Numbered from the stretch's first letter, positions 25,914-37,726 are shown. The stretch is DNA of 64,000 bases from Cervus elaphus (GCF_910594005.1 NC_057815.1:62510052-62574051); one strand, 5' to 3'. The notes: generated by a model not told the origin, from the letters alone. Numbers and translations are program-made.

Positions 25914-28900
25914 GTAGGACCAACTGCTGATAGTGGAGAGTTCTGACAAAACGTGGTCCACTGGAAGAGGGAAAGGCAAACCATTCCAGTACTCTTGCCA
26001 CAAGAGCTCCATGACCATGAACAGGATGAAAAAGCAAAAAATATGACACTGGAAGATGAGCTCCCCAGGTCAGAAGGTGTCCAGTACACTACTGGGGAAG
26101 AGTGGAGGGCAATTACTAATAGCTCTAGAAAGAATGAAGTGGCTGGGCAAAGAAGAAACAACACTTAACTGTGGATGGGTCTAGTGGTGAAAGTAAAGTC
26201 TGATGCTATAAAGAACAATATGGCATAGCCACCTGGAATGTTAGGTCTATGAATCAAGGGAAACAGGACATGGTCAAGCAGGAGAAGGCAAGAGTGAATA
26301 TCGCCATCTTAGGAATCAGTGAACTGAAACTTTAACTCAAAATTTAATTCAGATGACCATTATGCCTACTACTGTGGGCAAGAATCATTTAGAAGAAATG
26401 CAGTATCCCTCATAGTCAACAAAAGAGTCTAAAATGCAGTACTTGGGTGCAATCTCAAAAATGGCAGAAAGATCTCAGTTCATTTTCAAGGCAAACCATT
26501 CAACACCACAGTAATCCAAATCTATGCCCCCCAACCACTGATGTATAAGAAACTGAAGTTTTACCGGTTTTAGGAAGACTTTCAAGACTTTCTAGAACTA
26601 ACAGCAAAAAGATGTCCTGTTCATCATAGGGGACTGGAATTCAAAAGTGGGAACTCTAGAGATGCCTGGAATAACAAGCAAATTTGACCTTGGAGTACAA
26701 AATGAAACAGAACAATGACTAAGTTTTGTCAACAGAACACACTGGTCATAGCACAAATCCTTTTCCAGCAACACAATAGACAGTCTACAAATTCATGTCA
26801 CGAAATCATCGATACCAAAATCAGATTGATTATATTCAATGGACATGAGTTTGAGTAAGCTCCAGGAGAAGAAGAGGACAACAGAAGATGAGATGTTTGG
26901 ATGGAATCATCGACTCAATGGACATGAGTTTGAGTAAGCTGCAGGAGTTGGTGATGGACGGGAAAGCCTTGTATGCTGCAGTCCATGGAGCCACAAAGAG
27001 CCAGACACAACTGAGCAACCGAACTGAACTGAACATTCTTTCAGCTGAAGATGGAGAAGCTCTATACAATCAGCCAAAACAAGACATGGAGCTGACTATG
27101 GCTCAGATCAACATCTTTTTATTGTGAAATTCACACTTAAATTGAAGAAAGTAGGGAAAATCACTAGGCCATTTGGGTATGACTTAAACAAAATCTCTTA
27201 TGATTATACAATGGAAGTGACAGATAGATTCAAGGAATTAGATCTAGTAGACAGAGTGCCTGAAGAACTACGAACAGAAGTTCACAACATTGTAGAGGAG
27301 GCAGTGGCCAAAACCACCCCAAAGAAAAAGAATGCAAGAAGGCAAAGAAGTTGTCTGAGGAGGCTTTACAAATAGCTGAGGAAAGAAGAGAAGTGAAAAG
27401 CAAGGAGAAAAGGAAAAGATATACCCAACTGAATGCAGCGTTCCAGAGAATAATATGGAGAGATAAGAAGGCCTTCCTTAATAAACAAGGAAAAAAAGTA
27501 AAGGAAAACAACAGAATGGGAAAGATGAGAGATCTCTTCAAGAAAATTGGAGATATTATGGGAAAATTTCACGCAAAGATGAGCATGATAAAGGACAGAA
27601 ATGGTAAGGACCTAACGAGGCAAAAGAGATTAAGAAGAGGCGGCAAAAATACACAGAAGAACTGTACAAAAAAAGGTCAGGACAACCTTGATGGTGTGAT
27701 CACTCACCTAGAGCCAGAAATCCTTGAATGCGAAGTCAAGTGGGCCTTAGGAAGCATTACCACAAACAAAGCTAGTGGAGGTAATGGAATTCCGGCTGAG
27801 CTATTTAAAATCCTAAAAGATGATGCTGTTAAAGTCTACAGTCAGTATGTCAACAAATTTGGAAAACTTAACACTGACCACAAGACTGAAAAGGTCAGTT
27901 TTCCTTCTAATCCCAAAGAAGGACAATGCCAAAGAATGTTCAAACTACCTTACAATTGCACTCATTTCACATGCTAGCAAGGTTATGCTCCAAATCCTTC
28001 AAGCTAGGCTTTAGCAGTACATCATCCGAGAACTTCCAGATGTACCAACTGGTTTAGAAAAGGCAGAGGAACCAGAGACCAAATTGCCAATATTTATTGG
28101 ATCATAGAAAAAGCAAGAGAATTTCAGAAAAGCATCTACTACTGCTTTACTGACTGCACTAAAGCCATTGACTTTGTGGATCACAACAAACTGTGGAAAA
28201 TTCTTAAAGAGATGGGAATACCAGACCACCTTATCTGCCTCCTAAGAAACCTGTTGTGGGTCAAGAAGCAACAGTTAGAACCTCACATGGAAAAATGGAC
28301 TGGTTCAAAATTGGGAAAGGAGTATGTCAAGGCCATATATTGTCACCTGCTTATTTAACTTACATGCAGGGTAAATCATGTGAGATGACAGGCTGGATGA
28401 ATCACAAACTGGAATCAAGATTTCTGGGACAGATATCAATAATCTCAGATGTGCAGATGATACCACTCTAATGGCAGAAAATGAAGAGGAACTAAAGAGC
28501 CTTTTGATGAGGGTTAAAAAGGAGAGTGGAAAAAGTGGCTTAAAATTCAGCATTGAAAAAACTAAGGTCATGGCATCTTGTCCAATCACTTCATGGCAAA
28601 TAGATGGGGAAAAAATGGAAACAGTGACAGATTTCATTTACTCGGGCTCCAAAATCACTGCAGATGGTGACTGCAGCCATGAAATTAAAAGACGCTTTTT
28701 CCTTGGAAGATTAACTATGACAAACCTAGACAGTGTATTAAAAAGCAGATACATCACTTTGCCAACAAAGGTCTATATAGTCAAAGCTATGGTTTTTCCA
28801 GTAGTCATGTATGGATGTGAGAGTTGGATCATAAAGAAGGCTCAGCACTGAAGAACTTAAGCTTTTGAACTGTGGGGCTGGAAAAGACTCTTGAGAGTCC

Positions 28901-29266
28901 CTTGGACTGCAAGTCCCTTGGACTGTCCTTGGACTGCAAGGAAATCAAACCAGTCAATCCTGAAGGAAATCAACCCTGAACATTCATTGGAAGGGCCGAT
29001 GCTGAAGCTGAAGCTGAATCTCCAATATTTTGGCCACCCGATAGGAAGAGCCAACTCATTGGAAAAGACCTGGATGCTGGGAAAGATTGAAGACAAAAGG
29101 AGAAGAGGGCGGCAGAGGATGAGATGGCTGGATAGCATCACTGACTCAATGGACATGAATTTGAACAAACTCTGGAAGTTAGTAAAGAACAGGTGAGCTT
29201 GGAATGCTGCAGTCCATTAGGTCACGAAGAGTCAGACACAACTTAGTGACTAAACAACAACAACAA
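25914..29266 (+). mobile_element. Near full-length BovB LINE
   Basis: Starts where homology with copy A breaks (25914) and ends in a TAAACAACAACAAC tail. Endonuclease region 26220-26700; reverse-transcriptase region 27100-28900 with NKASGGNGIPAELFKILKDD, FTDCTKAIDFVDHNK and CADD in place of YADD. Frameshifted and dead. It holds a nested BovB scrap (26837-27037). Confidence 0.9.
26837..27037 (+). mobile_element. BovB 3' scrap nested in BovB
   Basis: 3'-terminal BovB sequence (ATGGACATGAGTTTGAGTAAG repeated twice, ending GAACTGAACTGAAC) interrupts the endonuclease-to-RT region at GATTATATTC. Confidence 0.75.
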
Positions 29267-29904
29267 AGGTAGGGATACAAAAAACAGCCTAGAAGTCACA
29301 AATAGCTTACCTCTGGCTGAAAATTCTATGGCAGATGGGGCTCGGATGAATGACAAAATCAGAGGTAACCATTATATCACTTTATTACTGAAGCTGTGAT
29401 CCAAACATGGTTGTGGGACCTCCAATTAGTTCTCATCCCATTCAAGATCTGACCAATTTTGAGATGAATGTACCAAGAACTGATACAGAAGGGTGGATCA
29501 GAGCATGTGTTCTTCCACGTAGTCACAGAATTTATTTTACCTGCAGCACTCTAAGACCCTAATGTCAAAGCTGCTGAAGCACAACAGATGTGGAAGGAAC
29601 TAGTCTTTACACGTGAAGAATGACCCCACCACTCACTAAGCGGTGACCAAGGACACACCAGCAATCAGAGAGACAGATGTGGGAACATGAGTGGCCTCTG
29701 CCTATTTCAGATAATATTTCAGATGTTTGCACCTTACAAGTTAGTCATTTGACATCTGAGCTCATGAGAATAAAATGTCACAGTATCTTAGGGGTTACAA
29801 TCTATATTTGTTAACTCTGACAATAATTATGTAAAAGTTCAAACAGGAAATTTATAGACAGAACTTTCTTCTTTTGTGATTGCAGTGAAACTGCTTCTCT
29901 AAGT

Positions 29905-29966
29905 ACAATAAAACCACAAATTATGGATATTATATACAATAAAACCACAAATTATGGATATTGTAT
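29905..29966 (+). repeat. 31-bp tandem duplication
   Basis: ACAATAAAACCACAAATTAT-containing unit occurs twice with one mismatch. Copy A has a single unit near 3085. Confidence 0.9.
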
Positions 29967-30427
29967 GAAAAGAGTAATTTTTCCTAAATAGAATTGGAAA
30001 GTGAAATTGTGCTTTGTTTTATTTCCCAGGCATTCATCTACTATTATTTAATATAAACTCCTTGCAATACTAGTAAAATAAAACCTGAAACAGTAAATTA
30101 ACAAATCAGTTCTGACACCTTGTAGTAACTGGTCTGACAGGGGTGATATGTATGAGCTCAGAAAACAAGGGTCTAACACTGACCAAGGCTGAGAGGGAAT
30201 AAGAAATATGTAGCAGAGATGATAATCTCTAAAGTCAACCTTGATGAAGTAAGATTTGGTCAGAAAAGGGGAAGTCCTGGTAAGGAAAGAGATTTGACTT
30301 GTGTCTCTGTCCCTGAGTACAGTGGGTATAGCTGGACTTTCTATAAGGAAGAAGGGGAATAAACACAGAGGCTCCTCTAACTTACTTCCATTTTGGGTCT
30401 CATGATGTGGTTATAATCATGCTTCTC

Positions 30428-30478
30428 AAACCACAACACTATTGTAAAATAATTAGCCTCCAATTAAAATTTTTTAAA
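30428..30478 (+). mobile_element. 51-bp L1 3' scrap
   Basis: Contains AATTAGCCTCCAATTAAAAT, the L1 3' terminus. Flanked by perfect 13-bp duplications AATCATGCTTCTC (30415-30427, 30479-30491). Absent from copy A. Confidence 0.85.
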
Positions 30479-31345
30479 AATCATGCTTCTCTGACATCTT
30501 TTAATATCATGAACACCAGTCAAGTAAGAAAATTTTAAAAGTTAAATTTAGATGTCACTGTTGTTAATGTTAGATGCTTCCACATGTCACTTCTAGAAAT
30601 TCTTCCCAGGTGTTCCTCATGCCCTGATCTCTTAGCTGAGCTGGTTCTGGGTGGCAGATCCAGCTCAAAGAGAAGCATAAGCAGGTTAGGGAGGTAAGGA
30701 AGTACAGCAGTTCCGTGTCTGGACCATTGAATACCACAGAGGAAGGTCTGCCAGCTGTCACATCATCAGGCCTCTGAGCACAGACTGGCAGAGGCTGTGA
30801 GAATTTATTGATACAGTCATGCAGAAATACTAATAAGTGATACACTGATAAAAATTAAAATAGCAGGACTCAAAGACCCCTTGGCCTTTGTTCCTATTGC
30901 CGTTAGAAGGAATTTTCTACCTCTTGAAAAATCAGGGATCCTGACTGTCCTCAGCAAGGTGCAATTGTAACTTACAGAATGGGAAGGCATTGCGGGTAGA
31001 TTCAGCCTTGAGAAATAAACAGTCCCTCCAAGAAACAAACCAAGCCTTTCTCTTCTTCCAAACCCCCTTCTCCTAAGACTTCCCCTTCCCCAGACTGATC
31101 TTCAGTCAGCACTCTCAGCAGGAAGCCTGCAGGCTGGGCCATTTCCCCCTTTAGAACAGCTTCTATATATCTAATTAAACTCACCCAAGCAGATCCCTTT
31201 TTTTAAATTTTTTTATTTTTTGGTCTGTCTCAAACTCTGCCCTCCACAAACCACTGAGCTATCCTCAGATAAGAATGGATAAGTTGTGATTCCTTGGAGA
31301 AGGGTGAAGTCAGGCCCTGGGCAAATGTGCTCAGGATTCACTCAC

Positions 31346-31392
31346 CATACCAGGGGCCTGACCTCCCCTATGATGATCTGAAGTAGATGAGG
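31346..31392 (-). other. Noncoding exon 1 equivalent of the TRIM5/22-like pseudogene
   Basis: Gene-strand donor G|GTGAGT at 31346/31345 is preserved and aligns with the TRIM34 exon 1 donor. The coding exons lie about 9 kb downstream. The left boundary is seen, the start inferred. Confidence 0.5.
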
Positions 31393-31393
31393 G

Positions 31394-31408
31394 GAAATGA
31401 AAGTAAAA
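31394..31408. promoter_or_regulatory. Degraded ISRE-like element of the pseudogene promoter
   Basis: The + strand reads GAAATGAAAGTAAAA. Two GAAA cores remain and the third is changed compared with the TRIM34 element at 52615. Same distance to the exon 1 donor as in TRIM34. Confidence 0.45.
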
Positions 31409-31550
31409 TTCTAGGGGGTGGAGTTTGGACAGGAAAGGAGGAGAGAAACTATAGACCACATAGGGCCCCTGGGAAAAGACAAGGCTTTTATGCCTTAGCC
31501 TCCTGGGTCAGCGAGTGCATTTTATTCCTATCTCAGCTCTTCTCTTAGAA

Positions 31551-31650
31551 GCTGTTCTCAAGTCTCTTCAAAGTAATCAATCCTTTGGAAAACCAGACTT
31601 GCTGTTCTCAAGTCTCTTCAAAGTAATCAATCCTTTGGAAAACCAGACTT
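31551..31650 (+). repeat. Perfect 50-bp tandem duplication upstream of exon 1
   Basis: 31551-31600 and 31601-31650 are identical (GCTGTTCTCAAGTCTCTTCA...). About 150-250 bp upstream of the ISRE-like element on the gene strand. Confidence 0.97.
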
Positions 31651-32093
31651 CCTGAGCAATGCAATTTCACACACCCACCTTGTCTTGTTTCCTTACTAAT
31701 GAGCGGTCAGGAGGAAGGAGAAAAGTACCCCCTTTACCCCAGTGGAGACCCACACTGAGGGCTCCCTGAGGCAGAACACTGGCATGCTCTCCCCTGGCCT
31801 GTGTCCACCAGCTGAAGTAAGTGAATCTGGCCAGTCTGTCCTATTAGGTCATGTTAGAGGAAATGGTTCAACAAATCTGAAATCACGAGGTGGTCAGTCA
31901 GAGGGGTAATCACAGAGTGGTAGTTCAATGATGCTGACATTCAGAAGCTGGATGCTATATGGCCAAAATTACATTTTTTCTAAATAGCCTCAGAAAGATT
32001 ATAGAAAGTATCATTTGTTGTACAATGTTACTTAATACTATTTAAAATATAATCCCTATGACCTTAACATAATCAAAATGAAGCAGGAAAATT

Positions 32094-32716
32094 AGTTGAT
32101 GGTGAATTTTGTGTGTCAAATCGACTGGTCGCTGGTTGCCCAGACTAGATATTCTTTCTGGGTATGTCTGTGTGGGTGTTGTTTCTAGATAAGATTAGAA
32201 TTTGATGAATGGATTCAGAAGTTAACTTTCCCTGAAGTGAGTAGGCATCAAACAATTTGTTGAGGGCCTATAAAGAAGAAAAATATGGAAGAAGGAAGAA
32301 TTCACTATTTTTGTGCCTTCCTGTCTACTTTGAACTAGGAGATAGATTTTCTTCTCTCCCTGGAAAAGGACTTACACCATGGCTACCCTGGACTCAAGCC
32401 GTTAGACTTGAACTAAGTTGCACCAGCCACCAACTTTTCTGTGTCTCCAGTTTGCCTTTGGCAGATAATGGAACATCTAAGCCTCCTTGATTAAGTGAGC
32501 TAATTCATCCTGATAAATATTGTACATATATATATACATTTATATATACATAATTATGAAGAATCCCACAGACAGAGGAGACTGGTGACAGTCCATAGGG
32601 TTGCAAAATCAGATACAACTGAAGCAATGTAGAATGCATGCATGCACATTAACTAATATATACAGCATATTAATTCTACTCCTCTGTTCTTTGGAGAACA
32701 CTGACTAATACAGTAA
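32094..32716 (-). mobile_element. MLT2-like ERVL LTR, copy B
   Basis: Same element as at 5199-5676, with a Bov-A fragment inserted (32560-32640). Confidence 0.6.
32560..32640 (+). mobile_element. BovA fragment
   Basis: Degraded BovA 3' half (GACAGAGGAG...GTCCATAGGGTTGC). Confidence 0.65.
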
Positions 32717-32719
32717 TGG

Positions 32720-32912
32720 AAAGTGAAAGTTGCTCAGTTGTATCCGATTCTTTACAACCCTATGGACTTAGTCCGTGAAATTCTTCAGGCCAGAATACTG
32801 GAGTGGGTAACCTTTCCCTTCTCCAGGGGCTCTTCCCAACCCAGGGATTGGACTCAGGTCTCCCACATTACAGGCAGATTCTTTACCAGCTGAACCACAA
32901 GGGAAGGCCATG
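32720..32912 (-). mobile_element. Bov-tA SINE
   Basis: Reverse BovA body, ending with the reverse head GATTCTTTACCAGCTGAACC. Confidence 0.85.
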
Positions 32913-33079
32913 AAACAATTCCCCAATTCTGCATTAGGTGGCACAGGAACTCTATTAAGGATAATGACATGATTGAATTGTTCAAAGATGTGTGCCAAAC
33001 AGTCATTGGTACAGTTAAGGGTACAAGGAAAATGTTGCAGGGACAAAAATGTCCAATGCATCAATCTTAATCTAGTAAG

Positions 33080-34693
33080 ATCTGTTTAGATATGAGGAAG
33101 TCAGAGTAAACTAAGAAAATGAAATGAAGGAAAAGAGCTTTGACTGGATTTACCATTGAGGGAGTCAGTCTGGGCTGCATCAAAGCCTCTCCCAAGAAGA
33201 TAGGTGATAAGATAGTCACTTCTATTTTAATCTTGTTTTCTCATAAGTCTCAGAATCTTGTTATCATGCTACTTACTTGATATTTTTTCACATGATTAAA
33301 GCCAATCAAGCATCTCTTTGTTTTATTAAAAGTGTAAAGATGTCCCTGATGGAAATTCTTCTCACTTGTTCTTCTTGCTTCTGATCTCTCAGCTGAGCTC
33401 TGTATCTGGGTTGCAGATGGGGCTCAAGAAGGATGAGCAGGGCTAGTGACTTGGGGGGAACTGCAGTAAATCCCTGATTTTAAACTTGGACATCTTGCAG
33501 GACTTGTGAACACAGAAGAAACTGCAGAGCAGGGCACCTGTCATACCTTTAGGGCTTCCAAACCAAGAAGTGACTGGGAACTGGAAATTTATGTGGAGAG
33601 TCATACAGAAATATGAAGTTGGCTGAAAAGTTCGTTGGGGTGTTTCCATAAGATAGTACAGACAAATCCAAATGAACTTTTTGGCCAACTTAATACTACA
33701 TTATTACACTAACAGGTGTTAAATTATTAAGCTCTCACTTTCCCTTATTTTCCCATTGAAGCACTTCTTTTTATCCCAACAGATACTGTTTGGACAAGTA
33801 GTCCTTTTTTTTTTTCTCTCAGCTCTCAAATAGGTTGGGCAAGAACTGGAAATGGAAAAGCCAAAAGACACATGGCTGCCACCACGTGCTGTGCGTGCGC
33901 TCACTGTAGCAACACTTGCCCTTCTGTCTCACTGGAGAATGAGACCCTTGACTTCATTCTGAGGATGACTGCAGCTTTTCACCTCACTAGAAAGAGTGAG
34001 GCTGGCCAAGAACAGGAAACACTGACCTATCCCTTGGCTGAGGGAGCCCAGGACAGAACTCCTGACCCTTCTTTTGTGGTAGATCATAGTGTGAACCAGG
34101 ACCCTGAAAAAATGGAGATGTAACTGGGCAAACAGAGAAAAGGTTTTCCAATGAAAGAGAATTACTGCAAAAATAGAAAAAAAAAATGTTGAATCAACTT
34201 TTAGCTAGTATATTCTTACATTAAAGAAGCAGTTCCCATAATTAAAATAAAAGCTTGGGTAGCTATGAAGAGAAAAAGCTTTTTTTTTTTGACAATGAAG
34301 ATATTTTTATTATATGCACAATACAGTATTGTTACCTACAGGCAGAATGCTGTACAGTAGATCCTAGAACTTATCCATCTTGTGTGACTGACACTTTACA
34401 GTCATTGAACAGCAACTCCTTAACAATTTTCTAAGAGCTTAGATCTCATGTTAAATATTCTTACCACCATAAAAGAGCCCATGTGATTGATAGCAGAGGA
34501 TTAAATAGTAGAATCAAATAGAATGTTTAGAGAAAATAAATAACAATCTAGAATTGTAAATTCAGAACACTATCTGTAATGTTAAAGTATTTAAAGATTT
34601 AAGAAAAAATAAATATTATACAAAATTATTTGTGATTCCTTAATCGAGTTATTCTTTTTCATATGAATTCATTTACCTGACTGCATCAAGTCT
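33080..34693. other. Intergenic DNA with a partial extra copy of the promoter block
   Basis: 33350-33560 (CTGATCTCTCAGCTGAGCTC, GGTTGCAGATGGGGCTCAAG) resembles 3680-3850 and 30600-30800. The rest shows no recognised gene. 34290-34440 looks like an old LINE 3' end. Confidence 0.4.
33616..33691. mobile_element. Mariner-type MITE
   Basis: 76 bp with inverted ends AAGTTGGC..AAAAGTTC.TT and GAACTTTTTGGCCAACTT, typical of ruminant mariner derivatives. Confidence 0.65.
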
Positions 34694-34921
34694 TAGCTAT
34701 GGCATGTGGGGTCCTCCCCGCGGCATGAGGGTTCTTCGTTGCGCACATGGCTTCTCTCTAGTGTGGTGCATGGGCTCCAGGGCACACACGCTCAGTAGTG
34801 GCCATGCCGGGCTTAGTTGCCCCATGGCATGTGGGATCTTAGTTCCCTGGCCAGGCATAGAACCCTTATACTCTGCATTGGAAGGCGGATTCTTAACCAC
34901 TGCACTACCAGGAAAGTCCCT
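34694..34921 (-). mobile_element. CHR-type tRNA SINE
   Basis: Reverse of the cetartiodactyl CHR SINE: GCATGTGGGATCTTAGTTCC... ending CTTAACCACTGCACTACCAG. Confidence 0.8.
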
Positions 34922-35191
34922 AATCAAATTATTCCTTATCAGAGCAAAGAAAAGTTACTAATGTTTAAAGTAGATTACCATTTCTTCTTTCACTTCTGGT
35001 GCTGCTGTGCGCTCATTGGGTTTGGACCCCATACCTCTTTTGTGAAGCGGAAGCTGAGGAGACTCCAGTCCTCAACATGGTAGACAAAAGGCCCAAGGAA
35101 GATGTCAAGACTGAGAACCTCAATCATATTAATTTGAAGGTGGTGGGGCAGGATGGTCCTGTGGTGCGGTTTAAGATTCAGAGGCAAACAC

Positions 35192-36006
35192 TGAAGGAGA
35201 GTTACAGGGCTCAAAACAGCCTGGAGTTAAAACTCCCCTCCGGGTCCTCCCCACCATCCTATGCAAAACAAAGAACTCTCTCTCCTGAAGAAAAAATGGA
35301 CCTTAAGGTAGATTATGCCCAGCTCCCAGCCAGTCCCAGCCTCTGGCCCATCTCCAGAATTCCTTGCCCCAGCCGTTTAAGAGATAACTAATCGGAGCAA
35401 CCTTGGAGAAGAATGGTCCCCTTAAGACAGTAGATTTCCACATATATGCCTATATATACTTACTCTTTTCTTGGGTTACTGCAGCAGCTCACTAATCTGA
35501 CTGCTGCCCCTTCTCCTTTCATTAAAGGTTATCTGTTCCTGTAAAGTGCCAGTCTCATTCTTTTTCTGAACTTCGGTTCAGTTCAGTTCAGTTGCTCAGT
35601 CGTGTCGGACTCTTTGCGACCCCATGAATTAATTGCAGCACTCCAGGCCTCCCTGTCCATCACCAACTCCCGGAGTTTACTCAAACTCATGCCCATCGAG
35701 TCAGTGATGCCATCCAGTCTTCTCATCCTCTGTCGTCCCCTTCTCCTCCTGCCCCCAGTCCCTCCCAGCATCAGGGTCTTTTCCAATGAATCAACTCTTC
35801 ACATGAGGTGGCCAAAGTATTGGAGTTTCAGCTTCAGCATCAATCCTTCCAATGAACACCCAGGACTGATCTCCTTTAGGATGGACTGGTTGGATCTCCT
35901 TGCAGTCCAAGGGACTCTCAAGAGTCTTCTCCAACACCATAGTTCAAAAGCATCAATTTTTCGGCGCTCAGCTCACTTAGCCTTCTCTAACTCCCTTACC
36001 CTACCT
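35192..36006 (+). mobile_element. Solo LTR inserted in the SUMO2 pseudogene
   Basis: Starts TGAAGG and is flanked by the 4-bp repeat ACAC (35188-35191 and 36007-36010). Removing it and one repeat restores continuous SUMO2 similarity. TATA-like (about 35450) and ATTAAA (about 35520) signals fit a + oriented LTR. It does not end in CA, so the LTR call is likely rather than certain. It contains a BovB fragment at 35575-35973. Confidence 0.55.
35575..35973 (-). mobile_element. BovB LINE 3' fragment, nested in LTR
   Basis: Begins with the GTTCAGTTCAGTT tail typical of BovB 3' ends read in reverse, followed by the BovB 3' end up to the CGGCGCTCAGC segment. 5'-truncated. Confidence 0.85.
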
Positions 36007-36039
36007 ACACCACGTAGTAAACTAATAAAAGCCTATTGT

Positions 36040-36053
36040 TAAAAAAAAAAAAA
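36040..36053 (+). mobile_element. Bare poly(A) retro-insertion
   Basis: One T plus 13 A are flanked by perfect 13-bp copies of AAAAGCCTATTGT (36027-36039, 36054-36066) inside SUMO2 sequence. This is the form expected of an L1-type insertion truncated to its tail. Confidence 0.5.
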
Positions 36054-37701
36054 AAAAGCCTATTGTGAATGACAAGATTTATCAATGGGGCAAATCAGAT
36101 TCCAATTTGATGGGTAGCTAATCAATGAAACACACACACCGGCACTGTCGGAGATGGAAGATGAAGATACAATCGACATATTCCAGCAGCAAGATGGAAG
36201 TGTCTACTAAAAAGGGAACCTGCTACTTTACTACAGAATTCTGTTCCTACAGACCAAAAGACCTTGTCAGTTAAAAAAACCACAATTTTGTTCCATCACA
36301 TCCTGACCACTGCAGTATAGTTTTTGTATTCTTTTGTTTCCCTTATACCCATTCCTTTATTTTACTTGAAGTAACTGGTGTATGTGCACAAGCATATTGC
36401 ATGTTTTTAAACTAAATGGCCAATGATATGTTTTGCTCAACATCAAATGGATATGGGATAGGGAAAAGTACTGATTCTGTGAAAATACCCCCTTTTCTCC
36501 ATTAGTGGCATGCTCATCAGCTCTTATCTTTGTACTCCAGTAAGCTATTTTGCTCTCATTGTTAACAAAAAAAAAAAAGAACGACATAAAAAATTCTTGC
36601 ATACCTTGTTTGATTGGAGAATTTTAATGTTTTTTGTTTATCACTGTCAAACCAAAAAGAATTTTATAACTTTTTGTACATAATTGTTACATGTAGAGCA
36701 ATCTGTCTTTAAGTAGAGATAAATTACTCTAAAAGAAATGAATCCTGAATAGTTTTCCCTATGAGTCAAGCATCTTGTTGTTTAAATATACTTGTTAAAA
36801 ATGGAAAAAAATAAAAGTAGATTCCTATTCATTCTTAACATGCATTTCTAGTCACAAAGAAAATTAATTGATAACAGTTTGGATCAGTGCTTATATGCTG
36901 GGAGATTATTACAAATATTCTATTATTTAATTACTACAATAGGCCTATAAGCTAAGTCTTAGTACTTTTATTTCTTATGAAAAACTGAATCAATTTAATT
37001 TTAATAAGGGCTAGTAAGTATGATAATAAAATTTTATATTATTTCAAAGCCCAAACTCTTAATTGTCCACAGTGGTCCCCCACTAAAGCCTGTGACCTAT
37101 GAGAGCACCCTAGCTGTTGTTTTAGCCATTACCATGACTGGCTCTTGCTTCATTAATGTCTCTCCCTCCTACTCCACATCTTAAGGAAGCTGGCTTCTAC
37201 CTTTTCTTGGAGAGTATTCTATTGAAAGAGCACCTGTGCTGAAGAAACATTGTCCTAGGCCTAATCATCCTGTCTTCTGCACTGTTAGACATGAAATGTT
37301 GGATGTACCTCATAAGTTTATGTATTCCTTTAATGACCTGATAAGAATTTGTTCTTTATATGATATTTTTGAAGATTTACTGGGATAAAGATACTCTATG
37401 TACATATGTATATTTATACACATAATTCTATGTATGTGTACATGCATGCATGTGCATATGGGTATGTATATATATACCATTCCCAGATTATATGCTTTGT
37501 CATTTCACTTGGACAAGGTACTACCCTTCTATAATTTGATGTAGACTCTGTATAGTAGTCTGCTCTAATTTATAACATATATTTCTCCAAGAAAAGCTTG
37601 CTCCTTTGCTATCCTAGATCAATTTCTCATCATGAATTTGAAACTAGTTACAAAGAAAAAGAACAGAAAAGAAAAGTACATGGTATGGCATATACTGTAG
37701 A

Positions 37702-37726
37702 ATGTGTGTGTGTGTGTGTGTGCGCG
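37702..37726 (+). repeat. (TG)n microsatellite
   Basis: TG/CG dinucleotides at the border of a Bov-tA SINE. Confidence 0.85.

Larger units (their letters stand above)
24190..32716. repeat. Duplicated TRIM promoter/intron-1 block, copy B
   Basis: Homologous to copy A (1-5676). It is longer because of a BovB at 25914-29266, SINEs at 24430, 25132, 32560 and 32720, two short tandem duplications (29905-29966, 31551-31650) and a 51-bp L1 scrap. It forms intron 1 and the promoter of the TRIM5/22-like pseudogene. Confidence 0.75.
35005..36815 (+). pseudogene. SUMO2 processed pseudogene, interrupted
   Basis: Intronless copy of the ubiquitin-like modifier SUMO2. The ATG is at 35077; residues 1-38 read MVDKRPKEDVKTEN and HINLKVVGQDGPVV, then the copy is split at 35191 by an LTR. 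Coding similarity resumes at 36007, runs through MEDEDTIDIFQQQ and ends ...GSVY with a stop at 36208. Ending in VY marks SUMO2 rather than SUMO3. Defects are a TGA for arginine and a TAG for glutamine in the second half, many substitutions and the insertions. The AT-rich 3' part to about 36815 resembles the SUMO2 3' untranslated region. Parent from memory; outer limits approximate. Confidence 0.85.

Noticed and set aside
27351..27977. 208-codon frame that looks like a gene
   Set aside because: It encodes BovB reverse-transcriptase sequence (NKASGGNGIPAELFKILKDD) inside a dead LINE.
33872..34123. 83-codon frame rich in Cys at the start
   Set aside because: No family resemblance, no conserved neighbour and no splice or promoter context; compatible with chance.
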